A stretch of DNA of 64,000 bases, taken from Megalobrama amblycephala. Lineage: Eukaryota; Chordata; Actinopteri; Cypriniformes; Xenocyprididae. The notes under the pieces are model-generated. The model saw only the letters and a program-made list of their open reading frames with translations. It did no database searches and was not told the origin of the DNA. This document shows positions 18,600-45,352 of this stretch, in pieces. The stretch is taken from assembly GCF_018812025.1 (NCBI RefSeq), contig NC_063058.1, forward strand, positions 18,159,797 through 18,223,796. The letters run 5' to 3'. Position numbers and translations under genes: made by a program. Every line of letters begins with the position of its first letter. Within the stretch, counting starts at the first letter, position 1.

Positions 18600-21074
18600 G
18601 GTATAGAAATACCATACTTACAGAATGTGACAGAGAAAGAAGAGAAGGAAAAAAGACTAAAAGGTAAAGAAACATGCCTTTATAAAAGCACACTGTACAA
18701 GAGCATTTCCAGTCAAATACTCATTTCATGTTCTTCTTTTACCCTCTACTTCTGTATTCTCAAAGTATTCTGTAAGCAGTAAAATAATTATAATACAATT
18801 GTTTATAAAATAGCAGCACACTGATGTGACATCACAACTATGTAATGTTATTTTTGTGTATAAGATGAAACAAACAAACAAAAAAAAATCATAGCTTTTT
18901 AGCAGCGGAAAAAAACAATAATAACTCAATAACAATATTGACACTTGATTTATGTCTTCACACCCTTACCATCTCTCATCACTTTGGAATACAGTATCAT
19001 ACCCCTTAATGAACGTAACTTCAGTCCATATTCAAACTCAAACGACATAGCCACCCATACAATCTGTTAACAGTACTGTAATTCATTTTCAGAGCAGAGC
19101 TGGGAAAATAATAAGACAGATTAACTTAATACAATAAGATTGACAGGGGTTTTGGTGTGAGGATGGAGGAAATGTGACTTGTGAAACTCAAGCATCACTA
19201 AGAATTGTTTCTGGTCAAAGGAAACGCATGTGTATACGTAAACATCTCCTTTACACGCAGAAAGACATGCACACAAACACACACGCATATGTAGACGGAC
19301 ACAAACCTAAGCTCGACTGCCCCTTTTCAAGGTAAGCTATGAGAATTCAGCATATGAAAGGCGTTTTGTGCTACTGATGCACCCTGTTTTTGGACACTTT
19401 AATGACTTTTGGAAGTTTTCAAATCCCATGCCAGTTCAACCTTTGGAAGCAGCATATTTTGGATGGCTGGGTAGTGGATATTATGCTTAAGCTCAGCAAA
19501 ACAGGGTGAAAGTCTACATTAGACTCAAGGCACTATATAGAACGTTTTTTCTGCAATGGTGCAGTTGCACAAATTCATCTTTTCAAATTTCAAGAAAACG
19601 GCCCTTGGAGCGTGCAAACCAACAAACGTTTTTTTTTTTTTTTTTTTTCCATTTTGATCGGTTTTCTGTCTTTTGTTGTCTGTTTTTTGGTCTTTTTTAC
19701 TTTGTTAAATTATTATTTTGTTGCTGTTGTCATACATTGGTTTGGTTTCCAATGCATTAACGCTATAATGAACCGAACGTGCCATGATCTAAACATGGGA
19801 AACCAGCCCAAAAAAGAAAAAGGAAAAAAAAAGACCCTTTAATCATAACCATTTGTTATCCATGGTAAATATGCTCTAAAAACTGACACAGATGGAGTAA
19901 CCTTCCCCAGTTAAGAGCTGGCAGTATCAATGAAACTGGTTTAGATACTGGTCTGTAATTCAAACAAGAGACATAAACACTAAAGGACAAACAAATAAAC
20001 AAACAGACAAATAGATTAAAGATCTTAAATATCAGGTGATTTATGGAAACCATAATAGCTGTTGTTTCTCCTTTGGCCTCCTTTCCTGCTTCTCCTAACT
20101 CCATATCAGCATCCTCATCTCAGCAGCATGCTTCACACCTCAAACTAACCAAGCTTCATCGTCATCATCCTCGATCATTCTTGCCAACACATTCCTTTAC
20201 TGCTAATTGAATTTGCAAAGTTTGCAACTCCGTGACTCTTCTCTCCTCTCAGTCCCAGGTGGGACCAAACACAAATCAGCCTAAGGCTCCTTCAGCACGC
20301 TCACAACAAAATACGTAATAACGTAATAAACTGTACACAATACAACTGTAATATTTAGTGGGAAGCTGCCCCAAAGGACGACCTTACCCACAAATTTTAA
20401 AATCAACTCTTCTTGACTTGAAGAAATGAGGGAACGTAGCCGTCTCTGTCCGCTCCCTTTTCTTGCCTCCTCTTGTTCTGTGCACTGGGTTGGGCTCAGC
20501 CCTCAAGCAGTTTCCAGGCCAGTAAATAAAAGCATTTAATATAAGGCACTGATACAGGAGGCCCTCAAAGCATCGTGGAATCATTTGCTATCCCTGTCCA
20601 GACCATGTGCCTACCACTGAATCCGTCTCTATGACCAAACACTTGAAGATAGATGGTTAAACAAAGCCCACATGACTCACACAAGAGTGCCTGATATAGG
20701 GTAACTTGTACACGCTTGCACATGAGCCAACATACACCACACATAAATGCATGCACACAAGCAGCTTGACAAAAGCTTATTTGAAGTATCTGTAACTTTA
20801 TCAACGGGAGACAATAACTTGCTTGTTTAACAGGAATAATAATAATAATAATCATATTAAAATAATATTAATAGTCTATTATCATGATATAAGCCCCTGT
20901 TGCCCTAGCAAGAGAGCCCTGCGTTCTTAGCATAAGACTTGTGTCTCACCACTCCTTTTTAATCCCCCTTTCTGGTCCTAATGCACTCTTAGTACACAGC
21001 CAAGTGAATGGGTGCGTTCATTCAGACTCATGGCACCTCAATGTGTGTTCAAGTTCAGGCATTCCAAAATGAAC

Positions 21075-21075
<1 letters not shown>

Positions 21076-21110
<35 letters not shown>
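21076..21110. repeat. Poly(A) tract of about 35 bases
   Basis: An uninterrupted A run, poly(U) in the ccnd2 transcript if the 3' UTR extends this far. Confidence 0.95.
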
Positions 21111-21113
<3 letters not shown>

Positions 21114-21546
21114 CAACAAAACAGGAAAAAACATAGCCCCACTTTTTGTACCCTTTCAAGCTAGTCTGATACAGTAGACTCTCTATTTTGAAAAGCCCTT
21201 TAAGCTATCACTTTTGCATTAAATATCATATTATTATGTTTACACAATCAAAAGAGTTTGCAAAATACTACACGCTTCCCTTCTAAGAGTCTGAGGCACC
21301 GTAGAGCTTTTTGCATCATTATCAAATCATTTTAAAAATATCTATTTTTTTTTTGTATCTAAAATAGCTTCGTATTTTTTTCTTTTTTTGTCATTTACGG
21401 GAGTATTTTTTTAATGGAAAATGAAGATAAAACTCTACAAAGACTAGCAAGCACTTTTTGTTGGGGTTGTTTGTTTTTTTGTCATTTTTGTTTTTTGTTG
21501 TTTTTTTTTTTTCTTGAAGACTGATCACAGCGTTCCTGCAGCAAGC

Positions 21547-35684
<14,138 letters not shown>

Positions 35685-36000
35685 GATTGTTAAAGTCCTT
35701 TTCGATCTCGAATATGTATACCAACAGTGAAATACAATGGTTGCGAAAGATCAAAAAGTGCAGAAAGGACTTTTCGGACACATAAAATCAGTCTACAGGG
35801 CTGTCCAGGTTAGTCCTGATCCTTTTGCAAACTTTTCCCCACTAGTCTTTCTCTACTCTGCTCCTCTCGCTGCAACATTTGAGGTCTGCAGATGTAAGGC
35901 TGTGACGAAAGCTTAACAAGCAGATCTTGGCTTATTATTGGCCAGACGCAACATGCTCGGTCTTCCTCTTCTTTTCCTGCCCTCTTGCTCTGGTTATCAA
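35685..36000 (-). promoter_or_regulatory. ccnd2: ccnd2 5' UTR and proximal promoter
   Basis: Upstream of the ccnd2 ATG. A CCAAT box on the minus strand (GGCCAATAAT) lies at about 35934-35943, roughly 250 bases above the ATG. No TATA box close by is convincing. The transcription start is not located. Confidence 0.4.
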
Positions 36001-38810
36001 ATAATCAATAGCCTCCACAAGATGGACAGAAAGGCAATATTGTTTGGGTATTATGGTTCATGCAAGACGTTCATTTTTAACTCACCCATTCATGTGCAAC
36101 TATTTTAACGACGTTGGGTAAACATAGGCTAAACGTAAAGCACCCAACGAAATTCTCAGCTCTTATATGGTATCTCGAAGTGTTCTTAAAAAAATGGTTT
36201 ATTCCATTTCTTTTCAATTTGTATCAAATGCTATGCATATCATTTATAAATAGTGGTCTCACGCAGACATTTGACCAAATTAAACCAATAAATGGCCAAA
36301 AACTTTTCTTTTTGACTTTAAGGAGACTCAAACGTCACCTCGTCATTACAAAGTCAAAATATAGCTATCTTACATGAAGCATGCAACGCCTGTGGTCAAC
36401 CAGATAGCTTTCTAGGAAATGCAGCGAAAGCATGAAGCAACGCTCTCTCGTCAGAGATAGCAGCTGAATGATAGTTATTCTCTTTAGCTGCCCCCAGTGT
36501 ATTATATAAAGCATTAGCTATATCATAGTCTCCATTTAGGACCGAAAAGCCAAGCCTCAAAAGGAGATGTGAGCGTTCCAAAATTGCGATCTGCTACGCT
36601 ACCAACATGCAGGTGATGGATTTCAACATGTATAACGCACTCATTCATAAAGTCATTTAAGTTGCAAATGAGCAGTTTAACCTTTCGTATAATAGGGGAA
36701 TTAGAATTAAATGGCGCTAATATGTCTTCTAGAGAACATATATAGTGAGTTATTGATCGAGGAGCATCTCGAGGTTCTCAAGCCTGTTAATGATTCCGAA
36801 GAACTCAACCGCAGCTATGTAGGCTACTTTTGCAACAGTTGCTTCGTTTCAACACTTTTAAATGTGATAGGAAATGTCTCTTTAAAACCTTTTTTTCTCG
36901 CTGTAGATTGTTTCCTCCCCTGTCAATTTGCATAGCCAATAGTTGTTCTGCGCGCTTTCGGATTGTTACTGGGCAGACTTTGTCTGTGGAAGTTCAACTT
37001 CTAAAGAGCCTAGAAGAACCTAATCTATTTTACCGATCACCTGATGAATGTTGCTACTTCTCACAGTCTGCCGCACGCAGATGTCATGAAGAAATTTATA
37101 CAAATCTAGCCGAGCGACAGCAATACAATCTGAGTGATGCTTTGATAAAATCATAGGCTATTTTAATTATAAGGACCGTGTCCTATCAGATAAGATTATT
37201 CTGGTTACAATTTATGCAGGGCAAACAAAGCAATACAATTTAAATAAAATATAGGTCATAATTTTCAAAGTTAGTCTGCCCATAAATGTCTTTCTTTCTT
37301 TTTTTTATTATAGTACTTTACCTTGACCAAACGCAATAGGTAGGCTATTATAAATCTAAAGTAACCGAGCAAGCAAAAATGATGCCTAGCATCAAATTTG
37401 GCGATAATTACGCAATTCTAGTGACTAAAATACTGAAACATGTAGGCATTTCATTTCCTTCTTAAAACATCCGCGTTCCTTATGTAAACTGCAGTGTTAC
37501 CCACACGCACCCGACACGTGAAATTTCGGTAATGCAGGGTATCATGAGTGGGTCTCAAAGCTCCAAATGCCACATTAATTGATTCAAACAGTGTGGGCAA
37601 CGAGTCGTAATAACATCAAGGATGCATCCTTTTTCATTGTAACGATATAAAGCTTTGCTTTTCTCTTGTGGGAGGTTATCATTCAAATGTTCTTCTTTAA
37701 TAAAACTAATACATTACTCAAATAATCCGCATTGGAACGTTTTAGATAAACAAAAACGTTTTGTTTAAAAAAAAAACATGAAAGATTTTTTTCTTATTAC
37801 CATAAAATATACATGTACATTTATATAATATTGGTCTAAGTGTGTAACATTTTGACTCCTCATTCAGTGGTGTGTAATTCCAACCCTCATCTATAAATCA
37901 GCGCTTATAGTTTCCTTTGAACTCACAAGACATTCAAGAGGGCATATATACATATCATATATAACGTCAAAAAGAGTTAACTACTGTCTGATTCAACGCC
38001 TGACTGTGGTTCACGCCTCTATATTCTAAACCTGACCATGCTGTTTTTTCGCGGAATAATGACGTCACACAAAACGCTGCTCTTACTGGGGCTAAGCAGT
38101 TCATGCTATTTCCCGGATGCCTGCAATTAACGCGATATCCGTGAAGACACACCCAAAAGAAAGTTTGCTACCATCCAAATATCACAGCTGATTTTACATT
38201 TAAGTTTTTCACACATTAACCTAGATGTTTTTGTCCATGGAAACACAAAGAGCTTACGGTTTGAGTCTCAATAAATCAAGGAAGCATTTATGTGTGGATA
38301 ATAGGAAAATTAATTTTTAGGACACAAATATTTGCTTAATTACAGTGGTCTTTTCACTTAAAATTATAAGATATGACTCATGCATTCCAGCAATAATCTA
38401 GAGCACTGCACAAACACTTCCTTGATGTGAAACTACTGTTGCCACAAATATTAAGAAATTATTCTAGTTTACTAAACATATATTTTTAGAAGTATATGTC
38501 AACAAAAATGAAGAATTAAAAAAAAAAACTTTTTAAATTTTATAGGAAATATTTTAGAAGGGAGATCTTGTAAACATGTTTAAAGCATGTTTGTTTTTTA
38601 ATATCAGACATAAAATATTAAAACAATGTTCATGCATGCTTACTAATGTTACAAATATAATTTTGGACTTTTGTATTGTACTAAATTATTTACACAAATT
38701 ATTCAGTAATTCAGTTTTATTTCATTATTGTTTAATTAACAAGGAATTCTACTTAATAATCTATATAATAGTCAATAATCATAGTTTTTTTTAAATATTA
38801 AATTACTACA
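36001..38810. other. Gene-free region upstream of ccnd2
   Basis: AT-rich unique sequence without a gene or a transposon that I recognise. A perfect cAMP-response palindrome TGACGTCA is at 38060-38067. Confidence 0.7.
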
Positions 38811-38811
38811 G

Positions 38812-39014
38812 ATACACTGTAAAAAAACATTTTTTCTTTTGTCAAATCAACTTTAATAATTAATGTAGTTCAGATAACATAATATTTTGAGTTTCTGTTG
38901 ACTAAACCAATCGCCTTCATTGTATTAACATTTTTAATTTCAATGAACTCAAAATTTTACAACCAGGTAACTTACTTTTTTTAAGTTAAACCAACCATTA
39001 ATTTTTACAGTGTA
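38812..39014. mobile_element. MITE with TACACTGTAAAAA termini, copy 1
   Basis: About 200 bp bounded by 'atacactgtaaaaaaa' and 'tttttacagtgta', with an internal 'aaccaggtaacttactttttt' block. An inverted copy follows at 39645-39848. Confidence 0.7.
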
Positions 39015-39644
39015 TTATTAAATTCCTGTAGCATTCTTTGAACAAAATAAAATTATTTCCTGCAGAATTAAGTTTTTGAATGAACAGGTGGCCACCCAAC
39101 AGGCTTGTAATTGTTTAAAAAGTACATGAATTAAAAATAAAAAAATCAAGCAGCAAATGAGTCTTTACAATAATTGCAAATTAAAACTGAATTCTTAGTC
39201 AAAAGGCATGAAAGGGAATAACAAAATAACAGATTTTTCACAGTTATAATGTCGTGGTTGAGCAACTGCAGATGTCCTTACTGAATGAAAACAACAGCAC
39301 TTAGCCATCCATCACAAAAATATTTGATATGCTTCATTAATTTACATAGTTTACAATTATTGTAAATGGGAACTACTGGTTGAAGCTGCTATTGACAAAA
39401 CAAACAAAAACAAAAAGAGTGAATATCTCTTCATCTTTGGAAGGAAAAAAAAACAGACACAATTCACAATTATCTTTCTTTAAACCAACTATCAAGGGGG
39501 ATCAAATATCTCCATTTAATAGTCATTAATCTTAATTCAAAATGCCCAAGAAATTTGCTTTCAGATACATTAAAATATTAATGAATTTAAATTAATTTAC
39601 ATTTAAATGGGAAAAATGAAAAGAGAGATAAAAATAATTGTTGG

Positions 39645-39848
39645 TTTAACTTAAAAAAGTAAGTTACCTGGTTGCCTTAATTTTGAGTTCATTGAAATTG
39701 AAATTTGAGTAAATACAATGAAGGAGATTAGTTTAATCAACAGATACTCAAAATATTATGTTATCTGAACTACATTAATTATCTAAGTTGATTTGACAAA
39801 GAAAAAATGTTATGATAACAAATCATGAAAGTAATATTTTACAGTGTA
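39645..39848. mobile_element. MITE with TACACTGTAAAAA termini, copy 2 (inverted)
   Basis: The reverse complement of the copy at 38812-39014: 'aaaaaagtaagttacctggttg ... ttttacagtgta'. The two copies are separated by about 630 bp and could pair. Confidence 0.7.
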
Positions 39849-41510
39849 TGTATTTTTTAAACAATTATAATTATTTTAGATTAGTTCCCTCTATATGACA
39901 TTTTATTACATATTCATTTACATAGCTTTACTAGCCTTAAATGACCTGATCCTATAAATATATTATATTACACAATCATTGGGATGAGACAAATTATTAA
40001 AAACTTACTTTAATCTCATTAACTTAAAAAAAAAAGTTGTCTGGAAATGACTTTGTTTATCAAATAAAGGTAAGAAGTATCCAAAGGTTAATAACAGTTT
40101 GAGAGATGCTGGTGGGAAGATGTAACACTGCTTCTCAATGTTATCTTATTTACTAGCAAAAACCCACAACAGGTGCATCAGACCTTATAACTGTATAGAG
40201 CATAATCAAGTAGCAGCAGTTACAAAATAGCTTCAGGCTTATCTCCTAATTGAAAAAAAGAAAGACTTTCTTTGCTTTATTTAAAACATTACTAGAGGAA
40301 TCTATGTTATTTTTACCCCATCATCATTATAGAGACATCAAAAGCCAACCTGGACAATGTGTTGACAGACATTTTCTTCAGACATAGTCTGTCTAGTCTA
40401 AAACAGCAAAGTAGATCCCTGTCAAAAGCCCCCTGCCAGCACATGACCAACATTACAGCATTCATACACCCCGACCTGACAAAATGGGGGCTCATCGTGC
40501 ACAAAGACCCTTTACCTCCAATATACCTCTAACAGGTAATGTCTTTTCTTTGTAACACACCAGCACATTTTTTGTTGGACAGCACAGCTACTGCTGTCTT
40601 CCTCTCCTCTGTGCCTCTCATATCACAAGCCCTTGAGTTTGTCACTCACGCAACAGCTGCTGGCTGATACTTTACCATTCCAGTGCCCATTTTTTCTTTC
40701 TCCCTCCAAGCAAAGAACCCACACAGAGAAACAAAAGCCTTGTTGGAGAATGCAAGGACATTTCGGGGGCAGGTTATGTCCCTCAAGAATTTGTCAGCAC
40801 AAAAAATGCCATTCTGACTTTGCATGGCTGACTCTTCCATTACTGGGAAAACATCCTGAGAAGTTCCACCTGGGAGCAAAGCATACTTCAGCTTTGTCAA
40901 CAATGTAGCAGTCGAGATCAAACACGCTTTGAGCAGAAACACCACTTTTTCTCTCCTCTATCTTAAAACCAACTTGAAACTTAATTAACTTTTGTGTTAT
41001 GCGCAGAATCTTCTTACTTTCAGCTAAAAAAACACTCGCAGCAAACTAGTGCTCGAGACTTCTGCACTGATCCAAATGCAAGCTAAACATGTTCACTTTG
41101 CAGTTCTGTTTTAATTGCAAAGGTTCCTGTCATGTTCTCCTGCAATCCCACACTCACACCTGCATTGTACGCAAAAGGTATGGCATCTTGAGGTGGGTTT
41201 GCACCTCGGTTGCTCTAGTCACCTATTTGTGTTCTTGGATAAGGACCTGTGGGTCCCCAGCAAAATCAGGTGGGGTTAAAGCATAGATGCGAGAGAGATC
41301 ATTTGCAAATTCTCACGTTCAACATACTTCAGGTGTCACCTCATTTAGGGTGTTCAGTAATAGTCCTATCCATATATAACTTAAAAACACTTTAGAAATG
41401 ATTTTTACTGAATGAGAGTGCTAAAATAAGTGAACAATAAATTAATACTTTAAATTAAAAACAAGTTAGCATACCTAAAAAATAGAATAAACTTGATTGT
41501 GAAACTTTCA
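39849..41510. other. Gene-free region
   Basis: No recognisable gene or repeat. Overlapping open frames on both strands near 40633-40945 cover the same bases and show no family features. Confidence 0.65.
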
Positions 41511-41668
41511 TTTTAACCCCAAAATTACAGTTCTGTCATTATTTACTCACCCTCATGTCATTCCAAACCTGTTTGACATTCCTTCTTCTGTGTAACACAA
41601 AAGAAGATATTCCGAAGACTGTGCTGGTCGCTCTTTTCCATGTAATTACAATGAATGTACTAAATATT

Positions 41669-42234
41669 TTAAAGGGTTAGTTCACCCCTAAATGAAAATT
41701 CTCTCATGTTGTTCCAAACTTTTGTTCATCTTTGGAACACAAATCTTTTTGATGAAATCTGAGAGATGTCTGTCCCTCCATTGACTGCCTTTGCAACTGC
41801 CACTTTGAAGCGTAAAAAAGTTCATAAAGAGATCGGAAAACTAATCCATATGAATCAAGTGGTTAAATCCAAATTTTCTAAAGAGACTCGATTGCTTTTT
41901 ATGATAAACAGATTTAATTTTGGCTTTTATTCACATATAAACATTGATCAGCGAACATAAACAGAAGCGCAAACGAACCTGAATGCCGCACAAGTACAAA
42001 CCTCTTGCGGAAGCTCAAATGTGCTGCGCAACACACGATTTTTGTTCTTATGTGTCATTCAATTCAGTTGTTGCAAAGTTGTTGTTCAGTTGTTGCAAAG
42101 GCAGTCAATGGAGGGACAAACATCTCTCAGATTTCATCAAAAAGATCTTAATTTGTGTTCCAAAGATGAACGAAAGTCTCACAGATTTAGAATGAGGGTA
42201 GTAATTAATAACAGAATTTTCATTTTGGGACACA
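41669..42234. mobile_element. Palindromic TTCACCC-family MITE (nested)
   Basis: It runs from 'aaagggttagttcacccct' to 'acagaattttcattttggga', with inverted arms sharing 'tgactgcctttgcaact' and 'gatgaaatctgagagatgt'. Confidence 0.7.
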
Positions 42235-42630
42235 AAAACACCATAAAAGTATCATAAAAGTGGTCTGGAGCTTTATAATAGCTTTGTGTGAGAAACAGAC
42301 AAAAATATATATCATACATTTAACATTTTAATGAGAGAGGTAGCGATGTTCGTTTGATGAATAAACATTTTTTTTTTGCAATGAATCTTTTTATTTGTTT
42401 CGTAAAACTGGTCCAAATGATTCATTCACAAGTTAGACTGATCTAGTTCAACTCACTGACCCACGGTCGCTTAATGGAATGGAAGATTATTAGTGGATAA
42501 TGGCTTAAATTTTGACCTGTTGATCACACAAAGCTGTTTTAAAACTTCAAAAGACTTGTATTTCCATGCACAAATCATATGGACCGCTTTATTTTTTGAC
42601 TGTTTTTGTACTACAGAGGGAAAAAAAGAG

Positions 42631-43365
42631 CCTGGTCTCATTAGAAAAATGTACCTGTGGGAACGTTTTCGCGAGTCGCAAAATGCGAACCAATACGTAC
42701 ACATCACTGCAGTTTCAATGTAAAATGTCCACCGAGTGGCGCTAAAAGCACGTTAATTTTTTTTGGCCGGAACAGATAAACGTGAATATGGCACGTTTTT
42801 ATTATGTTGGTTTTTATTCAAATCACCGCAGTTCTGATTGGACATTTTGTCTGGTGAGTGGCGGTAAAAATGTAATGCTCCATTATTTTTTAAAATAACG
42901 TACCACTAACACTACACCTAAACCTACCCGATAGTGTTAACAAAAGCAAATGTTACATAAAAAGCATCTATAATCGTGCCGTTTTAGCTCGTTTTGATCG
43001 CTCATCTTTGATTCGTTTTCCTTGTCCAACTCCGTATCAGCTGAGCTACCGAGCAAATGTTAGAATAGCGAAATATATGGAGCTGGTTAAGCGATGCAAA
43101 GTCCAAATATTCGTTTACAAATCGTGTACTTTGGTACAAAGCATTTTGAAGTCATAACATAGAAGGAGACGTAAAAACAAGTCCTTATTAATCCATAATC
43201 TGACCCTGTAATCGTAACTGTGTATGAAAACGATTAAAAGCGCTTGCTGTTTTACTGCCTCTAGTGTTCAATTCTGTTGTAAACTGCAGTGATATGTACG
43301 TATTGGTATGTATTTTTGAGACTCGCGAAAACGTTCCCACAGGTACGTCTTTCCATGAGACCAGG
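42631..43365. mobile_element. DNA transposon with CCTGGTCTCAT termini (nested)
   Basis: The terminal inverted repeats are long: CCTGGTCTCAT ... 'ctgtgggaacgttttcgcga' on the left, and the mirror 'tcgcgaaaacgttcccacag ... ATGAGACCAGG' on the right, over about 45 bp. 735 bp, no coding capacity. Superfamily not assigned. Confidence 0.75.
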
Positions 43366-43418
43366 TTGGAAAAAATGGATATAGGTTTGGAGTGACATAT
43401 GGGTGAATAAATGATGGA

Positions 43419-45350
43419 TTAACTACTTCTATATTACCAATGAAGGATCTTAAAGGTTCAATATAGGCCCCCATTCAGGCCTCCCCATCACAAATCAAGT
43501 AGCCCTCCATCACGATTACCCTACCACACATGAATTCACAGCATAGCCCCACACTTGAGAGAAGCTACAATAATCTGATCCTTTTGGGAAATTCTAGTGT
43601 CAGGTGTAATTTACAATCCGTATCTTTCAAGTTCGCCCTGCCCTGCTTCTGGCGTCAAACCCCGGGAGCCACCGTGTATGCGTTTGAAACATGTGTTGCT
43701 TGCTATCTCGCTCGCTGAGGCACACAAAGGTAAAGGGAAGCTTAACATCCTGGGAAAATCTCAAACTGAGTGAAATTACCTTGATCCAAAGATTCCTGCC
43801 GCATACCAGCTCAATGAACCCATAACACACCACAGTAGAACAGCTGAGAGAGATAAAGGGCAGTACAGAGGACGATAGAGTAAATTAAAAGAAAAAAAAA
43901 GAATGAAATATTGAAATAGATGCAGCTGACTATAAACAAGTTTTCAAGTATTGTAAAAACAGGTTCCCGCGATACATGAAGTGAATTGATCATCGTGCGG
44001 CATCAATGGTGATCCAGCAGCACCTTCCCACAGGACAGGCCCATGATTCTGTTTGGGTTTATTTAAGAAGGGTGGAGGTTGTTTTGGCTGTGATGCTATT
44101 GTGTGAACTTAATACTAGAGGGAAATTTTCAGGGATTTGTGGAATTGCTGATTTTAATATCAGACACAACAGACACAGTACTGTCGGATGTTGCAATCTT
44201 TTAGTTGGGTGAGTCTGAATCTTCTGCGATTCAATTATGCATTCTGTAAACTTGGGCTTTATGATACTTGTTCACACCTTGTTAACAATGAACCAGAGTT
44301 CTCGTCACACTTCGGAGGTAAACAGAAGACTTTATAAGAGGTTCATTACCTCTACTTCCTAAACCTAAAGATAAATCTGGACTGCTGAAAGTGTAATCAG
44401 TCCTAGAAATGAATCTGTATGTAGATATGTGCCTAGGCGGAGAGTGAACCAACTCCAGGGTAAGGCTAAGGAAATGTGCTCCCTCTTTAAAATCACATTT
44501 AAATAGAATGTAATGAAATTGTTTCAAGCAGAGTCGGCTCTGGTTTCAAGTTACGCGTCGCCTAGTAACAACCTACACATCCCAGCATAAACGTTCCCAC
44601 TAAATTATTTGTTATTGAAGCAGCCAAGTTCACAAACCACTATAATTTGAATATAAAAACAAGCATTCTGTATACATGATTTGGCATGGCAGCCAATTTG
44701 AATAAAAAATAACCATTGCCTTACCTAATGCAGCAAAACAAAAAAGTTTAATTCAAATTCTAAACTGATTATATATCACCAAACGTAATTCGACCAGATT
44801 TGGGCCGAAACCAATTTGCTATTTGGGTAGAAAGCACTTAATCACTAAAAAGCTGTCACTCATCTCAATTCATCGCAATCTCACAAAGTTCCACTATAAT
44901 CAATGAAGCTGACTGATCAATGAATTTCTTATTTAACACAAATTTCTACACTTTGTTTGTTTTAAGTTAACCATTTTGAGAGGAGAGTGGATTCTAACTT
45001 AGGCACGCCTGATTGGCCATTGAGTTCAAGAAATCAACAGACATGTTTGTGATTGGCTACATTGCTCAATGCTGGAAAACACATTGTAAACAGAAACCTT
45101 TGATGCTCTCAAGAGTGCAAACAACAAATCTGTTTCAACAATATGCTATTATTACAGAGAAAACTGATCCTAGAGCAGTAGTTATGGGCAGCAGCAGTTA
45201 GTAGTATATTCCACGTTAGTCTCAAGTCAGTGGCAAGGGAAAGACAAATCCTTGACCAACCTTACAAATGCTCCGCCTATGAGTATAGAGAATGTGAAGC
45301 TATGTCATGCCAAGTTGCATGTTGGAGTGGTGCCTCCATCTTAAGAACAT
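43419..45350. other. Gene-free region
   Basis: Unique AT-rich sequence. An RFX-type X-box (GTCGCC-T-AGTAAC) lies at 44557-44569. Nothing else recognised. Confidence 0.65.
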
Positions 45351-45352
45351 TG

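Larger units (their letters stand above)
18230..21546 (-). other. ccnd2: Probable ccnd2 3' UTR
   Basis: A gene-free stretch after the ccnd2 stop, with T- and A-rich tracts (poly(T) 19629-19648, poly(A) 21076-21110 on the plus strand), and no inserted MITEs, unlike the flanking sequence. That absence fits a transcribed UTR but does not prove it. Confidence 0.45.
41512..43418. mobile_element. TTCACCC-family MITE expanded by two nested insertions
   Basis: The left part 41512-41660 ('ttacagttctgtcattattt', 'ctcaccctcatgtcattcc') and the right end near 43385-43418 ('ggtttggagtgacatatggg') belong to one host copy. It is interrupted by a palindromic copy of the same family (41669-42234) and by a CCTGGTCTCAT element (42631-43365). 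Confidence 0.6.

Noticed and set aside
18606..18631. A 26-base GT...AG segment next to the unrecognised frame (GTAAGTATGG ... CCTCAG)
   Set aside because: Far too short for a vertebrate intron; only the acceptor could be real.
41766..41960. 64-codon open frame MSVPPLTAF...
   Set aside because: Lies wholly inside a nested MITE whose mirror arm encodes similar bases in reverse.
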